From: an uncultured Francisellaceae bacterium
GTDB taxonomy: Bacteria > Pseudomonadota > Gammaproteobacteria > UBA6186 > Azoamicaceae
DNA length: 64,000 nt
Reading direction: 5' to 3'
Assembly (NCBI GenBank): GCA_945956915.1
Contig: CAMFJH010000007.1
Span: forward strand, 1 to 64,000
In this document: positions 30,215-39,753 of the stretch, one piece after another
Layout of the letters: each line of letters begins with the position of its first letter
Numbering within the stretch: position 1 is the first letter of the stretch
Notes under the pieces: generated by a model
Told to the model about the DNA's origin: nothing
Database searches by the model: none
What the model saw: only the letters and a program-made list of their open reading frames with translations
Program-made: the position numbers and the translations under genes

Positions 30215-31546
30215 CTAGTTTTGAATAGACTCTTCAGAATTATTATCAAAGATGGGCTTTTCTTTCGCAGATTTTGCCCGGGCTAGAAGTTCTACATCGA
30301 TATAATGATCTGTTGTGGCTCCTGAGCCATGCCCGGCGTCATCTCTTACATGTTCTCTAGGACGCCGTTTTACATCGTCTGAAATGCCAGTGTGTCTTAA
30401 CCAGTGTACAGTCGCTGAACGCAGCATATCTGCTTCTTCAAATAAATTAGATTTTTTAAGTGTTTCTACTGATAAATCAAAACAAGCTTGAACAATATTA
30501 CGAATAGCACGCGTGCTGCCCATGGGTTCTTTTCCATTGAATTTAGGTAGAAGAGGGGAGTGATCATCTGCGGTGGGCAGAATGGTTAAGCCTAAATGTA
30601 CTCGCCAACGCTTTAATGCGCTGAGCATAGCATCGCTTAAGGCTATTTGACGTTCTTTATTACCCTTACCAACCGTTCTAAACCACCAATTATTATGTGA
30701 ATCTCTAAAAAAATCGCACATTTTCGGTGACCAACGTTTACTCGCACTCAGCTCTGAAATACGTAAATACAAGCTGTATAATATATTCATAATAAATAAA
30801 GTGCGCTCGTGCCGTTTAGGGTTATCAATAGCCATGGTTTCAGCGGTTTTGATTACTGCCTGCCACTGCGTATCCGACAACCGACGAATATGACGGGAGG
30901 CTTGGATTTTTCTGATAAATTTAGATTTTTGACGGATTTGCAACAAAGGGTTCAGCTCTGTGACTTCTTCTTGTATGGAAAAATTATAAAAACTACTGAG
31001 GACTGCAAATAGGATTTTTATGCCTTGCTGAGAAAGCGAAAAATCAATTTTTTCTGCTTGCTGACCATCTTGGTGCGCTTTTTTAGATATTTTAGCAATA
31101 AAAGGACGCCAGGTAGGATTTGGAATGCGATTAAGATTTTTATCTTGAAAACGAGACACAATTTTGGTACCAATCCAGGATTTATAAGGCGCTTGGCAGA
31201 ATTCTATAAAATCTTCAATATCAGCACGTTTTAAGTGCAAAATAGATTTTTTTTGAATAAGCCAGCTCCATTGTAATAAACGTTCTAATTCACGTCTATA
31301 TCCATTAAAAGTATCTTGGCTGCCACGATAACTGTAAATAAAGTTTAGAACCGCTTGAAAATCTGTTATTGCGAAATTTAATTTTTGAATGCCTAAATGT
31401 GTGATCCAATCAGAAATAATTTGATGTGTATTGCCTTGCTGGCATTGTTTATACAAATTATAAACATGATCCATAGAATCAAACAATGGTACAGGATATG
31501 GAAATTCCGTAGGTTTTTCAGATTTTAGGGACTTTTGAGTGCTCAT
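30215..31546 (-). CDS. Tyrosine recombinase / site-specific integrase
   Basis: A 443-residue phage-integrase-family recombinase with a core-binding N-terminal part (about 60-200) and a catalytic domain. All expected catalytic residues are present: Arg262 in LYLRISELS, Lys294 in GKGNKERQIALS, His381 and Arg384 in HWLRHTGIS, His406 in AGHGSGATTDHY and the nucleophile Tyr415. It is longer than XerC/XerD and lacks their signature context, so it is probably a mobile-element integrase. No tRNA gene or att-like direct repeat was seen beside it, and no phage genes accompany it. Together with the Rpn-type nuclease upstream it marks a small accessory island. Confidence 0.92.
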   Translation of the reverse strand: MSTQKSLKSEKPTEFPYPVPLFDSMDHVYNLYKQCQQGNTHQIISDWITHLGIQKLNFAITDFQAVLNFIYSYRGSQDTFNGYRRELERLLQWSWLIQKKSILHLKRADIEDFIEFCQAPYKSWIGTKIVSRFQDKNLNRIPNPTWRPFIAKISKKAHQDGQQAEKIDFSLSQQGIKILFAVLSSFYNFSIQEEVTELNPLLQIRQKSKFIRKIQASRHIRRLSDTQWQAVIKTAETMAIDNPKRHERTLFIMNILYSLYLRISELSASKRWSPKMCDFFRDSHNNWWFRTVGKGNKERQIALSDAMLSALKRWRVHLGLTILPTADDHSPLLPKFNGKEPMGSTRAIRNIVQACFDLSVETLKKSNLFEEADMLRSATVHWLRHTGISDDVKRRPREHVRDDAGHGSGATTDHYIDVELLARAKSAKEKPIFDNNSEESIQN

Positions 31547-31606
31547 TATGTGTTTGTCCTATATTCCTGTAATCACAATTACAGGAATATTTAAAGATCA
31601 ATTTAT

Positions 31607-32722
31607 TCATTCGAAAAGCTCTTCCAAGGATTTTGCTTTTAAAACTCTAAGGATTAATTGGTCTAATTCTTCAGGATTAATGGCCATTATTTTTTCTAAA
31701 TAGTGCAAAGGTAATGGTCCAAATTGAGATTCTAATTGTAAAATCAAAAATTCAACTTTGCCTTCAACTTTGCCTTCAACTTTGCCTTCGATCCTTCCTT
31801 CGGCTTTACCCTCGGCTCGCTCTGTCGCGAACTCTATTACATATTTCTCTTTTTCAATAGTATCAGTTTTGTATTCAAGTATTTCTTTAGGATTCCATTT
31901 GGGGAAATATAAGCGATGTAATGCTTGTTCAATGACAACAGGCATAATAATGCCGTGCTCTTTAAGCTTGAATATAGCTTTTTGAGTATATTGAGGCGCA
32001 TATTTTAAAACACTTAGCCACCAATCTGTTAAGGTGAAATTCTTTCTGGGTGGGAATGTATTTTTTTTAGCACGAGGCAATTCAATTTGAATCATTTGCA
32101 TGTGTTTAATTTCTTGACCACTCAGTTTATCTGTCATAATGTAATGCTTTATAAACTGATTATTGTGCATGGGATTATCTTTTATACGTGTAATTAATGA
32201 ATCTGGAATTTTGTTTTCTATGCCTCGTGCTCTATTACTATCATATCTTAGAACTTGTATGGCTATAGTTGGATTCAAATTTCTATACCACATAGGGTCG
32301 TTAAAAGATTCTTCAGATATCTGTTGTGAATAAGTTGCGGCTGTGTAATACAAAGCGCGTTCATCAAAATGGATGTGTCTATGAGCTTGCATTTCAATGA
32401 CGTAATGAGCACCCGATTGAGAAATCACATGCATGTCCATAAAAGTTTGCTTAATACGATCTTGAGGTAATCGAGGGATGGCCACTGAATCTGTTCTGAT
32501 TTTTGTAACAGGATCATGAGCAAAATCAGGTACAAATGTATTTAGAAAAGATTTTATGATTTCTTTATTTTCTTCAATTTCAGGTGACAATAAATGCTTA
32601 AAAGCTGTATCTGTTGTTGGATCAGCATACTCACCGCCTTGCCCAAATGATTTGAGACTGCGAATAAGTTCTTGAGTTTCTTCACTGAAATCAGTTTTAT
32701 CATTAACCGGCGTATCAATCAT
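31607..32722 (-). CDS. Rpn family nuclease/putative transposase (PD-(D/E)XK)
   Basis: A 371-residue protein of the Rpn/YhgA-like family of recombination-promoting nucleases. Family signatures are YADPTTDTAFKHLLS, the IIKSFLNTFVPDF block, and the core acidic strand FMDMHVISQSGAHYVIEMQAHRH with the PD-(D/E)XK pattern (D..., E-M-Q). The central HFDERALYYTAATYSQQI segment is also typical. The frame starts at a TTG at 32752, but the ATG at 32722 is the better start. The tail has a repeated EGKVEG module (four to five units), also typical of the family. It may cut DNA and promote RecA-independent exchange; effects in this organism are inferred. Confidence 0.88.
   Translation of the reverse strand: MIDTPVNDKTDFSEETQELIRSLKSFGQGGEYADPTTDTAFKHLLSPEIEENKEIIKSFLNTFVPDFAHDPVTKIRTDSVAIPRLPQDRIKQTFMDMHVISQSGAHYVIEMQAHRHIHFDERALYYTAATYSQQISEESFNDPMWYRNLNPTIAIQVLRYDSNRARGIENKIPDSLITRIKDNPMHNNQFIKHYIMTDKLSGQEIKHMQMIQIELPRAKKNTFPPRKNFTLTDWWLSVLKYAPQYTQKAIFKLKEHGIIMPVVIEQALHRLYFPKWNPKEILEYKTDTIEKEKYVIEFATERAEGKAEGRIEGKVEGKVEGKVEFLILQLESQFGPLPLHYLEKIMAINPEELDQLILRVLKAKSLEELFE
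31752..31811 (-). repeat. 12-base tandem repeat inside the Rpn gene
   Basis: Three perfect copies of a 12-base unit (plus strand TTCAACTTTGCC) followed by two degenerate copies encode the EGKVEGKVEG-type tail of the Rpn protein. The array is in frame and its unit is a multiple of three, so copy-number changes would keep the reading frame. Confidence 0.8.
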
Positions 32723-32834
32723 TTTTCGGCCTATAGTTTTGGTAGGTTGCAAAATTATATTAAGCTAAGTATACCATCTTTAAAAGTAAAAAGGAAGAAG
32801 TTGGTAAGCTTTCAAAATTTTAAAAAGGCTTATT

Positions 32835-33164
32835 TTAGTTATCATCGATATGAAATCGATGGAAAAAATGATGAACTACGGGTGCAAAAACGATAGCTAT
32901 CACAACTAGAAAAACAACTCCACTGAATATCGCATAGAAACCTGCAAATAGTTTCCCAGCAGAGGTTGCCAGTGTCGCTACAGGTCCCATACCTGATAAT
33001 ATCATCGAGGCATTTACAAAAGCATCAACCCATTCCATATTTTCAAAGTGGCGATATCCGAGCATCCCAATGAATAGAGAAATGATAATAATTAAAAATC
33101 CAAAAAATATATTTCTTGATAATCTTCTAAGAAAAAGATGCCTGCTCAAAGCTTTTTTTTGCAT
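32835..33164 (-). CDS. Two-TM potassium-channel-like membrane protein
   Basis: A 109-residue protein with a basic N-terminus and a first membrane helix (about 18-38). A pore-loop-like segment NASMILSGMGPV follows, then a second helix in KLFAGFYAIFSGVVFLVVIAIVF and a His-rich tail (HHFFHRFH). This TM-pore-TM plan matches the ion-channel family, but the filter reads SGMGP instead of TVGYG, so ion selectivity cannot be assumed. It lies 15 bases downstream of the Trm112 gene and is probably the last gene of the msbA-lpxK transcript. Confidence 0.7.
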   Translation of the reverse strand: MQKKALSRHLFLRRLSRNIFFGFLIIIISLFIGMLGYRHFENMEWVDAFVNASMILSGMGPVATLATSAGKLFAGFYAIFSGVVFLVVIAIVFAPVVHHFFHRFHIDDN

Positions 33165-33178
33165 ATTCCTATATTCCT

Positions 33179-33367
33179 TTATGCGAGATTGTCGAGTTCT
33201 TCAGCAGAAAGTGATCGTGCTTCTTTATCTAACATAATAGGAATATTGTTTCGGATCGGATAAGCTAATCGATCAAATTTGCAAATTAATGCTTCAGGTG
33301 TTTTTTCATAAATTAAGCCCCCCTTACATATAGGGCACACTAAAATATCCAATAAGGTTTTATCCAT
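33179..33367 (-). CDS. Trm112/YcaR family zinc-ribbon protein
   Basis: A 62-residue UPF0434 (YcaR) protein. It begins [14 protein letters not shown] with a CPxC knuckle, continues with [28 protein letters not shown] and lacks a second CxxC, as is normal in the family. Trm112 relatives activate methyltransferases; the role of YcaR is unclear. It overlaps the end of lpxK by eight bases, an arrangement common in gammaproteobacteria (msbA-lpxK-ycaR). Confidence 0.92.
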   Translation of the reverse strand: MDKTLLDILVCPICKGGLIYEKTPEALICKFDRLAYPIRNNIPIMLDKEARSLSAEELDNLA

Positions 33368-34409
33368 GACGCTCCCCTTTTTCCATTGTTAGCTGGTTTT
33401 CTTTAAATTTTACAGTTCTATTAAGCATTTTTTCTTGCAATAAGACCAGGAATCTTGCATCAAATAATGGATTCACCGAGGCTTTTACACGTAGAATCCG
33501 GTGTTTATTTGTCATAAAGCTCCGACATTTAACTGCATCTTTCTCAGTCATTATAACAGGAAAATTATCGTTAAAACGAATATCTTTAGGTTTAAAATCA
33601 TAATGATCAGGAAAAACATGTGGTATAACTTGAATCTCATAAGCACTTAAGCTTTCAAAAAAACGCTTAGGATTTCCAAGCCCTGCTATAGCATGTATGG
33701 TTTGACCTTTAAGGCTTTTTAAATAGTCTTCAGAAGTATCATTTTCAGGCACTAAAGACATATCATATTGGTTTTCTTGAAAAGCAATACCATTGCTAAT
33801 AATTAAATCGACAAAGTTTAAGCGTGTAATAGGCTCTCTTAGAGGCCCAAGAGGTAAACAATAGCCATTACCAAATTGCCTTTGTCCATCGATAACTGCA
33901 ATTTCTAGATCTCTTCCTAAAGCATAATGTTGTAAGCCGTCATCGGAAAGAATGATATCGATTGGATTATGATCTTGTTCTCTAGTGTTCAATAATGTTT
34001 GAACAGCTTGTGGTCGGTTTTCAGACACCACAATAGGGCATCCTAAACGTTGAGCCAACAAAAGTGGCTCATCCCCTACTTTTGAGGCTAAGCTTGTTGG
34101 AAACACCCAACGTGCTCCTCTGATTTTTTTATTCGGGATATAACCTTTGCTTACAATACCAGGATTATACCCTTGAGATTTTAAAAGATGATAAAGATGA
34201 ATAATCAGAGGCGTTTTTCCGGTGCCGCCAATGCTTATATTGCCTACTATAACAACGGGGATAGGGAAATAGTGCGTTTTAAAACCAAAAAGACTATGCT
34301 TGTATAAGGATTTTCTAAAATAAATAATGAATCGAAATAACCAGGTGATAGGTATCAATGGAAATAAATAAAAAGGCAACTTTTTTTGATACCAGATAGA
34401 GCTAATCAC
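33360..34409 (-). CDS. lpxK: Tetraacyldisaccharide 4'-kinase LpxK
   Basis: A 349-residue lipid A 4'-kinase, an inner-membrane-associated enzyme with a single N-terminal membrane segment. The P-loop is in [15 protein letters not shown]. Other family blocks are [29 protein letters not shown] and [22 protein letters not shown]. The start is a GTG that overlaps the msbA stop (GTGA), so translation is probably coupled. Together with msbA it shows that the organism makes and exports lipid A. Confidence 0.96.
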   Translation of the reverse strand: MISSIWYQKKLPFYLFPLIPITWLFRFIIYFRKSLYKHSLFGFKTHYFPIPVVIVGNISIGGTGKTPLIIHLYHLLKSQGYNPGIVSKGYIPNKKIRGARWVFPTSLASKVGDEPLLLAQRLGCPIVVSENRPQAVQTLLNTREQDHNPIDIILSDDGLQHYALGRDLEIAVIDGQRQFGNGYCLPLGPLREPITRLNFVDLIISNGIAFQENQYDMSLVPENDTSEDYLKSLKGQTIHAIAGLGNPKRFFESLSAYEIQVIPHVFPDHYDFKPKDIRFNDNFPVIMTEKDAVKCRSFMTNKHRILRVKASVNPLFDARFLVLLQEKMLNRTVKFKENQLTMEKGERHG

Positions 34410-36211
34410 GCAGTTTCAGCAAATAATTCAGTTCGTTGTAAAGCAGCATAGCGACCACTTTGTTGCATTAATTCTTCATGCGTACCACTTTCAACAATAC
34501 ATCCTCCTTCCAATACCAGTACTTTATCCGCACGTTCAATAGTAGACAACCGATGTGCAATCACAAGTGTGGTTCTATTTTTCATTAGAGTATCTAAGGC
34601 CAGCTGTATGTGATGCTCAGATTCTGTATCTAAAGCTGATGTGGCTTCATCTAAAATTAAAATGGGTGCATTTTTTAAGATAGCACGTGCAATGGCCAAT
34701 CTTTGCCTTTGACCACCTGATAAACGAATACCATTCTCCCCTATTTCGGTATCATATCCCTGGGGTAATTTTTCGATAAATTCATGAGCATGTGCTAATT
34801 GTGCTGCTCGCAGAATATCCGCATTCGTTGCGCCTCTTGATGCTCCATAAGCAATGTTATTAGCTACGGAGTCATTAAATAGCGTGACTTGTTGGGTTAC
34901 CAGAGAAAACTGTCGTCTTAAATCTTCCAAGCGAATATCAGAAATATTGTAACCATCTAAAGTAATAAGACCTGATTGAGGATCATAAAAACGGGGCAGT
35001 AAAGAAGCTAATGTAGATTTTCCACTGCCAGAACGTCCCACCAATGCAACGGTTTGTCCCGGTTTAATGTGCAGATCAATATGATTTAAAATTAAAGGCC
35101 TTTCTGTGGTTTGTATATCTAAACCAGCATATGAGGGCGCATAACTGAAACAAACATTCTTAAAGTTAATTTCGCCTTTAATATGCTTATCATGAATGGC
35201 TATAGTACCCGTATTTAATTCGGGTTTTTCATCTAATAATTCAAATAAACTTCGGGCACCTGAAATACCCCTTTGCAAAGTCCCATTGACTCTAGCGACT
35301 AATTTAATAGGTCGTAATAAACCAAAAATAGCAACAGCCATAGCCACAAAAGCCCCTGCACTCATCGCGGTACCTAATACATGGCCAGGCTTCATGGTCG
35401 CTAAAAATAAAAATGCTGACAAAGCACAAACACCAATCATTTGTGTGCCTGAAACGCTGGAAGCTTCTGTGGCTGTCATTTTTAATTCTTCTGACCAATT
35501 AACAGCACTGGCTTCTTCGAATCTCTTCTTTTCATATTCTTTGCCACCAAAAATACGAATAATTTTTATACCCCCAATCACTTCCGAAGCAATATGGGTA
35601 ATGCGCCCCATGGTTGTTTGAATTTTACCACTGTGTCTACGCATGCGTTTGCTAATTTTATTGATATATAACCCCAAAATAGGAACTGCAATGAGTAACA
35701 TTAACGTAATACGCGCATTTTGATTAAACATTACAATAATCATAGACAAAGCGGTCAAAATACCCCTAATCGTATCTGTAATTGCTTCGCTGATAGCTTC
35801 AGCAACCTGATTGGTATCATAATTAATTTTTGAAACCAATTCCCCGGTTGTTTTATGATCAAAAAAAGCGATGGGTAAACAAATTAAATGGGAAACCATC
35901 TTGCATCGAAAATCTCTCACCACACTGCGCCCTACCCAAGCCATAAAATAGCTTGATAAAAAATAGGCCCCGCCGCGTACTAAGAATAGTCCGATCACCA
36001 TAAAAGGGATCCAATAAATAAAAACTTCATCACGCTCTATAAAACCTTTTTCAAGCAAAGGTTTGAAATATTGTGCTAATATTCCATCTGAGGCCGCCAT
36101 CACACTGCTTCCAATACAGCCTAAAACAAATGCCCACCAATAAGGCAAGGCGGCAATCAGAAGACGTTGGTAAACCTTAAAGGATGATAATGTGCGTATA
36201 TTCAAAGTCAA
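34406..36211 (-). CDS. msbA: Lipid A export ATP-binding/permease protein MsbA
   Basis: A 601-residue ABC half-exporter that flips lipid A-core across the inner membrane. Six membrane helices are followed by an ATPase domain: Walker A GRSGSGKST at 392-400, signature LSGGQRQRLAIARA and Walker B ILILDEATSALD. The membrane part carries the family's SKINYDTNQVAEAISEAIT segment. The start is a TTG; no better ATG is nearby. It is the first gene of msbA-lpxK-Trm112, and this neighbourhood, rather than sequence alone, makes the MsbA call firm. Confidence 0.96.
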   Translation of the reverse strand: MTLNIRTLSSFKVYQRLLIAALPYWWAFVLGCIGSSVMAASDGILAQYFKPLLEKGFIERDEVFIYWIPFMVIGLFLVRGGAYFLSSYFMAWVGRSVVRDFRCKMVSHLICLPIAFFDHKTTGELVSKINYDTNQVAEAISEAITDTIRGILTALSMIIVMFNQNARITLMLLIAVPILGLYINKISKRMRRHSGKIQTTMGRITHIASEVIGGIKIIRIFGGKEYEKKRFEEASAVNWSEELKMTATEASSVSGTQMIGVCALSAFLFLATMKPGHVLGTAMSAGAFVAMAVAIFGLLRPIKLVARVNGTLQRGISGARSLFELLDEKPELNTGTIAIHDKHIKGEINFKNVCFSYAPSYAGLDIQTTERPLILNHIDLHIKPGQTVALVGRSGSGKSTLASLLPRFYDPQSGLITLDGYNISDIRLEDLRRQFSLVTQQVTLFNDSVANNIAYGASRGATNADILRAAQLAHAHEFIEKLPQGYDTEIGENGIRLSGGQRQRLAIARAILKNAPILILDEATSALDTESEHHIQLALDTLMKNRTTLVIAHRLSTIERADKVLVLEGGCIVESGTHEELMQQSGRYAALQRTELFAETA

Positions 36212-36306
36212 TTAACTCACTAAATAATAAAAAAATACTTTCTAATTTCTTAAGATAGCATTTTTCTAAGAAAAATATAAGCCATCAATGCTAAAAAGCT
36301 ATAAAA

Positions 36307-37846
36307 TTACAGTGTCGCTTGCTCAAAGAATTGGCCATGTAGTCCTGCAGGAATAGGATGAGGCGTGTAACAGCGTGCTATTTCCTTAAATGTTGTGGCA
36401 TCTAAGACTAATAAAAAAGCATTTTGTTTTTTGTAATCCAATACGATGGTTACAATCAATCCTTTATCTTCTTCTGTTTCAATGGGATTTGCAATAAACA
36501 CAGGTTCCCCAGGCATTAAACCTGGCTCAGACCATTGTACAATTTGATTAGTTTTCGTATCTATTTTATAAAGTGGTCTTAGATCATCTTTTGTAAATGC
36601 CGTACGCGGATCAACAAGATAAATATATCGATTTTCTTGGGTATTAAAATTTGGATTGATACGCGGAAATTCAATGTGGTTTTCGAGCAATTGTTTAGAA
36701 TGAACTGTTTTTTCAGGCACTGAAAGCGTGTATCGCATAAGCTTTGTTTGTTTGAGATTGGCTTCTAAATGCTGTTCTTGTATATCCACATCAGGGATGC
36801 CATGCTCGGCGATATTGGAAATTATGTTAGCATCAGGATAGCTTATAATATCTAGAACGATATCATTGTCTTTTTCAAAAACATTGATATGATGAAAAGC
36901 AAAAAAAGGTTCTGAATGATTGATATTTGTAAATTTACCTGTTGCTCTGTCAATTACAATAAAATTTGTTCCTTGTTTGGGATTCCAAGTAAAAGACTGG
37001 ATAAATCCCTTTTTACTCAACATTAAATCCAATGGCTTAACTGTGAATGGGAATTCTACTAAAATAATATAGTTTTTAGTTAAGGCAAAGCTATGCATAT
37101 ATGCTGGGTTTTGAACAGGAATTTTTGCAATCACCTCTCTTGCTGGATGATCTGAATTTAACTTATAAATTACATAATAGCTCTCTCTTCCAAATTCAAT
37201 CAAATAATTGATTTGTTCTTTGGCTTGATTATCAATTTGTGGGTGAGCAGACTCAAAAATATCTTTTTTGGGTAAATCATCTTGGTATTCTAAAGCACCT
37301 ATGGTATTCATGGTATGAATATCAAAATGCACTGGTAAAGGTGTTTCCATAAGTGCCACATAATTTTTTGCAAATTTTGCAATTTAACGTTTGCATTTTG
37401 TATATAGGGCTGCGTTTTTGGCTTTACAAAAGCCATAATTTTTTCCCAGATAGACTTGCGATCGGGTGTTGCAAAACCACCAAAGTATAGGTTTCCTTTT
37501 TCAAAGACTTCACGATAGGGATTGGATCTTAAAAATTTATTAGTATACACGACTTCGGCATTTTTAAATGAAAAAGCATGTAACATAGCTAAACCATCAA
37601 ACCAATGTGTATTGCTTTACCGTTGATTTCAATTGAAACAGGACCATTACGAACAAAAGTACCTTCTAACCATTTGGGGATTTTGCCTTGGATGATTAAA
37701 GGGACTTGCTCTGTTTCTGGGTATGAGTGACTAAACTCAGGTTTAGGCATAGGGTTTTCTCGCACAATTAGATAATAACTAAAAATTATCACACTAATGA
37801 TAACGATTCCAAAATAAAATAAATATAGTTTAAGATTTTTGTTCAT
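36307..37846 (-). pseudogene. Carotenoid oxygenase (RPE65 family), two frameshifts
   Basis: Three consecutive minus-strand frames make up one carotenoid-cleavage-type dioxygenase. The first (from 37846) has a membrane anchor and WLEGTFVRNGPV. The second reads HWFDGLAMLHAFSF and SNPYREVFEKG. The third reads FAKNYVALMETPLPVHFD and runs to the stop at 36307. The breaks lie near 37590-37610 and near 37370-37390, the latter at a repeated TTGCAAAA. The four iron-ligand histidine contexts look intact: SAHPQID, YMHSFALT, FHHINVFE and HGQF near the end. It was probably active recently. The family cleaves carotenoids or stilbenes with non-haem iron; the substrate here is unknown. Confidence 0.82.
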
Positions 37847-37965
37847 GCCCTTATCGCCCTTCAGGTTGTTATTTGACTAAATTATTTTGGGTGCTCAAAT
37901 ATTAATAGTCACTACCATAACACTATTTTCAAGAAAACATAAGCCATTTGTGCGATACTGAAAGA

Positions 37966-38250
37966 ATGAAAGCTCGGCACAAAACCCTTGATAAGCATTT
38001 GAAATCTAATGTCCTTTGGATAGAAGAACTCCATGGTGTACAAAAAGTAGTCTTAGGTATTTCAGAAGCGTGTAGACACAAATATTCACCAGGGCATATT
38101 CGTTTTAAACAGGATGTAGAAGGCGGTATAAAAGTAACGGGGTATTCAGGCAAAGGTGTGATTGACATTTTTATCAGAATTGATCCCATTGAAGAACGTG
38201 ATCACATTAAATATAAAATTGCCGAACGATTTAATGAAAAAATATTTTAA
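37966..38250 (+). CDS. Small conserved protein, DUF2103-like
   Basis: A protein of about 94 residues. The frame opens at a TTG (37948), but the ATG at 37966 has GAAAGA before it. It begins KARHKTLDKHLKS and carries CRHKYSPGHIRF and GGIKVTGYSGKGVIDIFIRID. That pattern resembles the predicted metal-binding family DUF2103 (a GG-K plus KG-VQE-FV type strand), with moderate confidence. Function unknown. It overlaps the end of the convergent AbiEii-type toxin gene by four bases. Confidence 0.65.
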   Translation: MKARHKTLDKHLKSNVLWIEELHGVQKVVLGISEACRHKYSPGHIRFKQDVEGGIKVTGYSGKGVIDIFIRIDPIEERDHIKYKIAERFNEKIF

Positions 38251-39206
38251 GCCATTTCTACAGACAAAGAATCAAGAATTCTTGTACTGATATCCTCTAA
38301 AAATTCTATTGCGTTCTCGTATTTTAAAGCATCTGTTTGAGCATAAACCATGGTTTCAATAAACTCATTGTAACGTTGTTTCCATAAGGGTTTATTTTTC
38401 AATATCGAGATCGACTGCCTGATTTCAGCACTTGGGTTTTCTGAATACTCAATATATTGATTTTTAAATTGGTTCATATCATAATTTACAATTTCTGGAG
38501 CTAACAAAAAGAAATCTGTATTAATTTTACCTAAAGCTTGAATTGCGTTTAAATCATAAACATGTCGTATTAAAGTCTTATCATCAGAATGATATCCACG
38601 TTCAATTGCCATTACGCGCCTAGTAAGACCAACCCATTTCTCAATAGCAGTTTCACAAATTGATATACACTGTGTTTCCCTTTGGGGAAAAATGTTGGTA
38701 TTTTCTAAAGTTTCTTCAATTAATGTTCTAACATGCAAATTTTCGCTTCTAAGCCGAATATTAGATACAGTAAACTCTAATAAAACATGTGGCCGCAATT
38801 GAGAATTTAAAGAAAAACCAGAAGGATAATTTATTTCAATCTGTGAATACTTTCCTTCATTACGCACTACAGGCTCACCGACATCTAATCCCAATACCAT
38901 TAGCTGTGATTTAAGATGTGTTCTAAACTCTTTAAGTTCCTTTAAAAGTTTTGATTTACTATAACTTTTAGTAATATTTTTTAGGTGAATTTTAAAATCG
39001 ACATCTTCTGACATCCGTTTTATTATTTTATGGCCTTTGGCTAAACATGTTCCTCCAGCAAATACTAACAAAAAGGAATCATTTTCAATCTCTGACAAAG
39101 CATGAATAACTTGGGTTACAAAATAATCCTTTTCAATCAAAGCATCTTCTAAGTCTAAGATTGCAGCAGTTGACACGATGAGCTTTAACAAATTGTTATC
39201 TAGCAT
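38247..39206 (-). CDS. AbiEii/AbiGii-type nucleotidyltransferase toxin
   Basis: A 319-residue DNA-polymerase-beta-type nucleotidyltransferase of the AbiEii family, the toxin of type IV toxin-antitoxin and phage abortive-infection systems. Its signature FAGGTCLAKGHKIIKRMSEDVDFKI places GGT at 51-53 and the metal-binding acids at Asp68 and Asp70. A Lys (K207) and Asp (D214) pattern is suggested in the VYDLNAI region but cannot be assigned. It overlaps the antitoxin gene by 11 bases, as is usual for these pairs. Known family members transfer nucleotides to RNA; the target here is unknown. Confidence 0.88.
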   Translation of the reverse strand: MLDNNLLKLIVSTAAILDLEDALIEKDYFVTQVIHALSEIENDSFLLVFAGGTCLAKGHKIIKRMSEDVDFKIHLKNITKSYSKSKLLKELKEFRTHLKSQLMVLGLDVGEPVVRNEGKYSQIEINYPSGFSLNSQLRPHVLLEFTVSNIRLRSENLHVRTLIEETLENTNIFPQRETQCISICETAIEKWVGLTRRVMAIERGYHSDDKTLIRHVYDLNAIQALGKINTDFFLLAPEIVNYDMNQFKNQYIEYSENPSAEIRQSISILKNKPLWKQRYNEFIETMVYAQTDALKYENAIEFLEDISTRILDSLSVEMA

Positions 39207-39627
39207 TTATTCCTTTTTCCACAATCAGTTTTCTATTCCCATAGCCTAGCTGGCCACGATAACGACTTTTTAGTTGTACAATAGTACGTACAGGAATTTG
39301 AGTACTTAGTCCGGTATTGTATTCTTGCTCAGCACTGCCGGGCTCCCATTTAATGCCTAATTTTGTTAGTGCTTCTTTACACACTTGGCCAAAGCTTGTT
39401 TTAATCACAGGTTTATTTGTATATTCAGATAGAAAAGCTTTAGCATAAACTCCGTAGCCAATTTTAATTAATTCACCCATTTCAGTGAGATCTTTAAAAC
39501 AACGACTTATTTGTCTAGGACTACCCATATCTTGAATGTCATCACGCAAAAGTATATTCCCAGAAAGCTGTTGCGCACGCTCTAATACTTTGAATTTTAA
39601 ACTGTTTTTATAATATTTAGTACTCAT
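39196..39627 (-). CDS. AbiEi-type (DUF6088) antitoxin/transcriptional regulator
   Basis: A protein of 143 residues encoded just upstream of the AbiEii toxin. The open frame extends to 39693, but the ATG at 39627 has AGGAG eight bases before it (AGTAGGAGTG). The N-terminus has a winged-helix look (RAQQLSGNILLRDDIQDMGSPRQISRCFKDLTEMGEL). It then continues KIGYGVYAKA and ends with ALTKLGIKWEPGSAEQEYN, typical of DUF6088/AbiEi antitoxins. It probably represses its own operon through the two repeats at 39643 and 39687. Confidence 0.85.
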   Translation of the reverse strand: MSTKYYKNSLKFKVLERAQQLSGNILLRDDIQDMGSPRQISRCFKDLTEMGELIKIGYGVYAKAFLSEYTNKPVIKTSFGQVCKEALTKLGIKWEPGSAEQEYNTGLSTQIPVRTIVQLKSRYRGQLGYGNRKLIVEKGINAR

Positions 39628-39642
39628 AAACACTCCTACTGT

Positions 39643-39662
39643 TCGCCAAATATGGACAATTT
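39643..39662. promoter_or_regulatory. Operator-like repeat 1 of the AbiE pair
   Basis: The 20-base sequence TCGCCAAATATGGACAATTT lies 16 bases upstream of the antitoxin start and recurs at 39687-39706. The core CCA-N4-TGG is an imperfect inverted repeat. The copies start 44 bases apart, about four helical turns, so bound proteins would face the same side. AbiEi antitoxins are known to bind repeats in their own promoters. Confidence 0.65.
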
Positions 39663-39686
39663 GTAGTGTAACATAAAAATAAAAAA

Positions 39687-39706
39687 TCGCCAAATATGGA
39701 CAATTT
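39687..39706. promoter_or_regulatory. Operator-like repeat 2 of the AbiE pair
   Basis: An exact second copy of the 20-base repeat at 39643-39662. It lies upstream of the likely promoter, and the pair brackets it. Negative autoregulation by the AbiEi-type protein is inferred. Confidence 0.65.
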
Positions 39707-39753
39707 TATATAAGAGTTAGTTTTTTGACTTTTTATATTCAATATATTTATCC

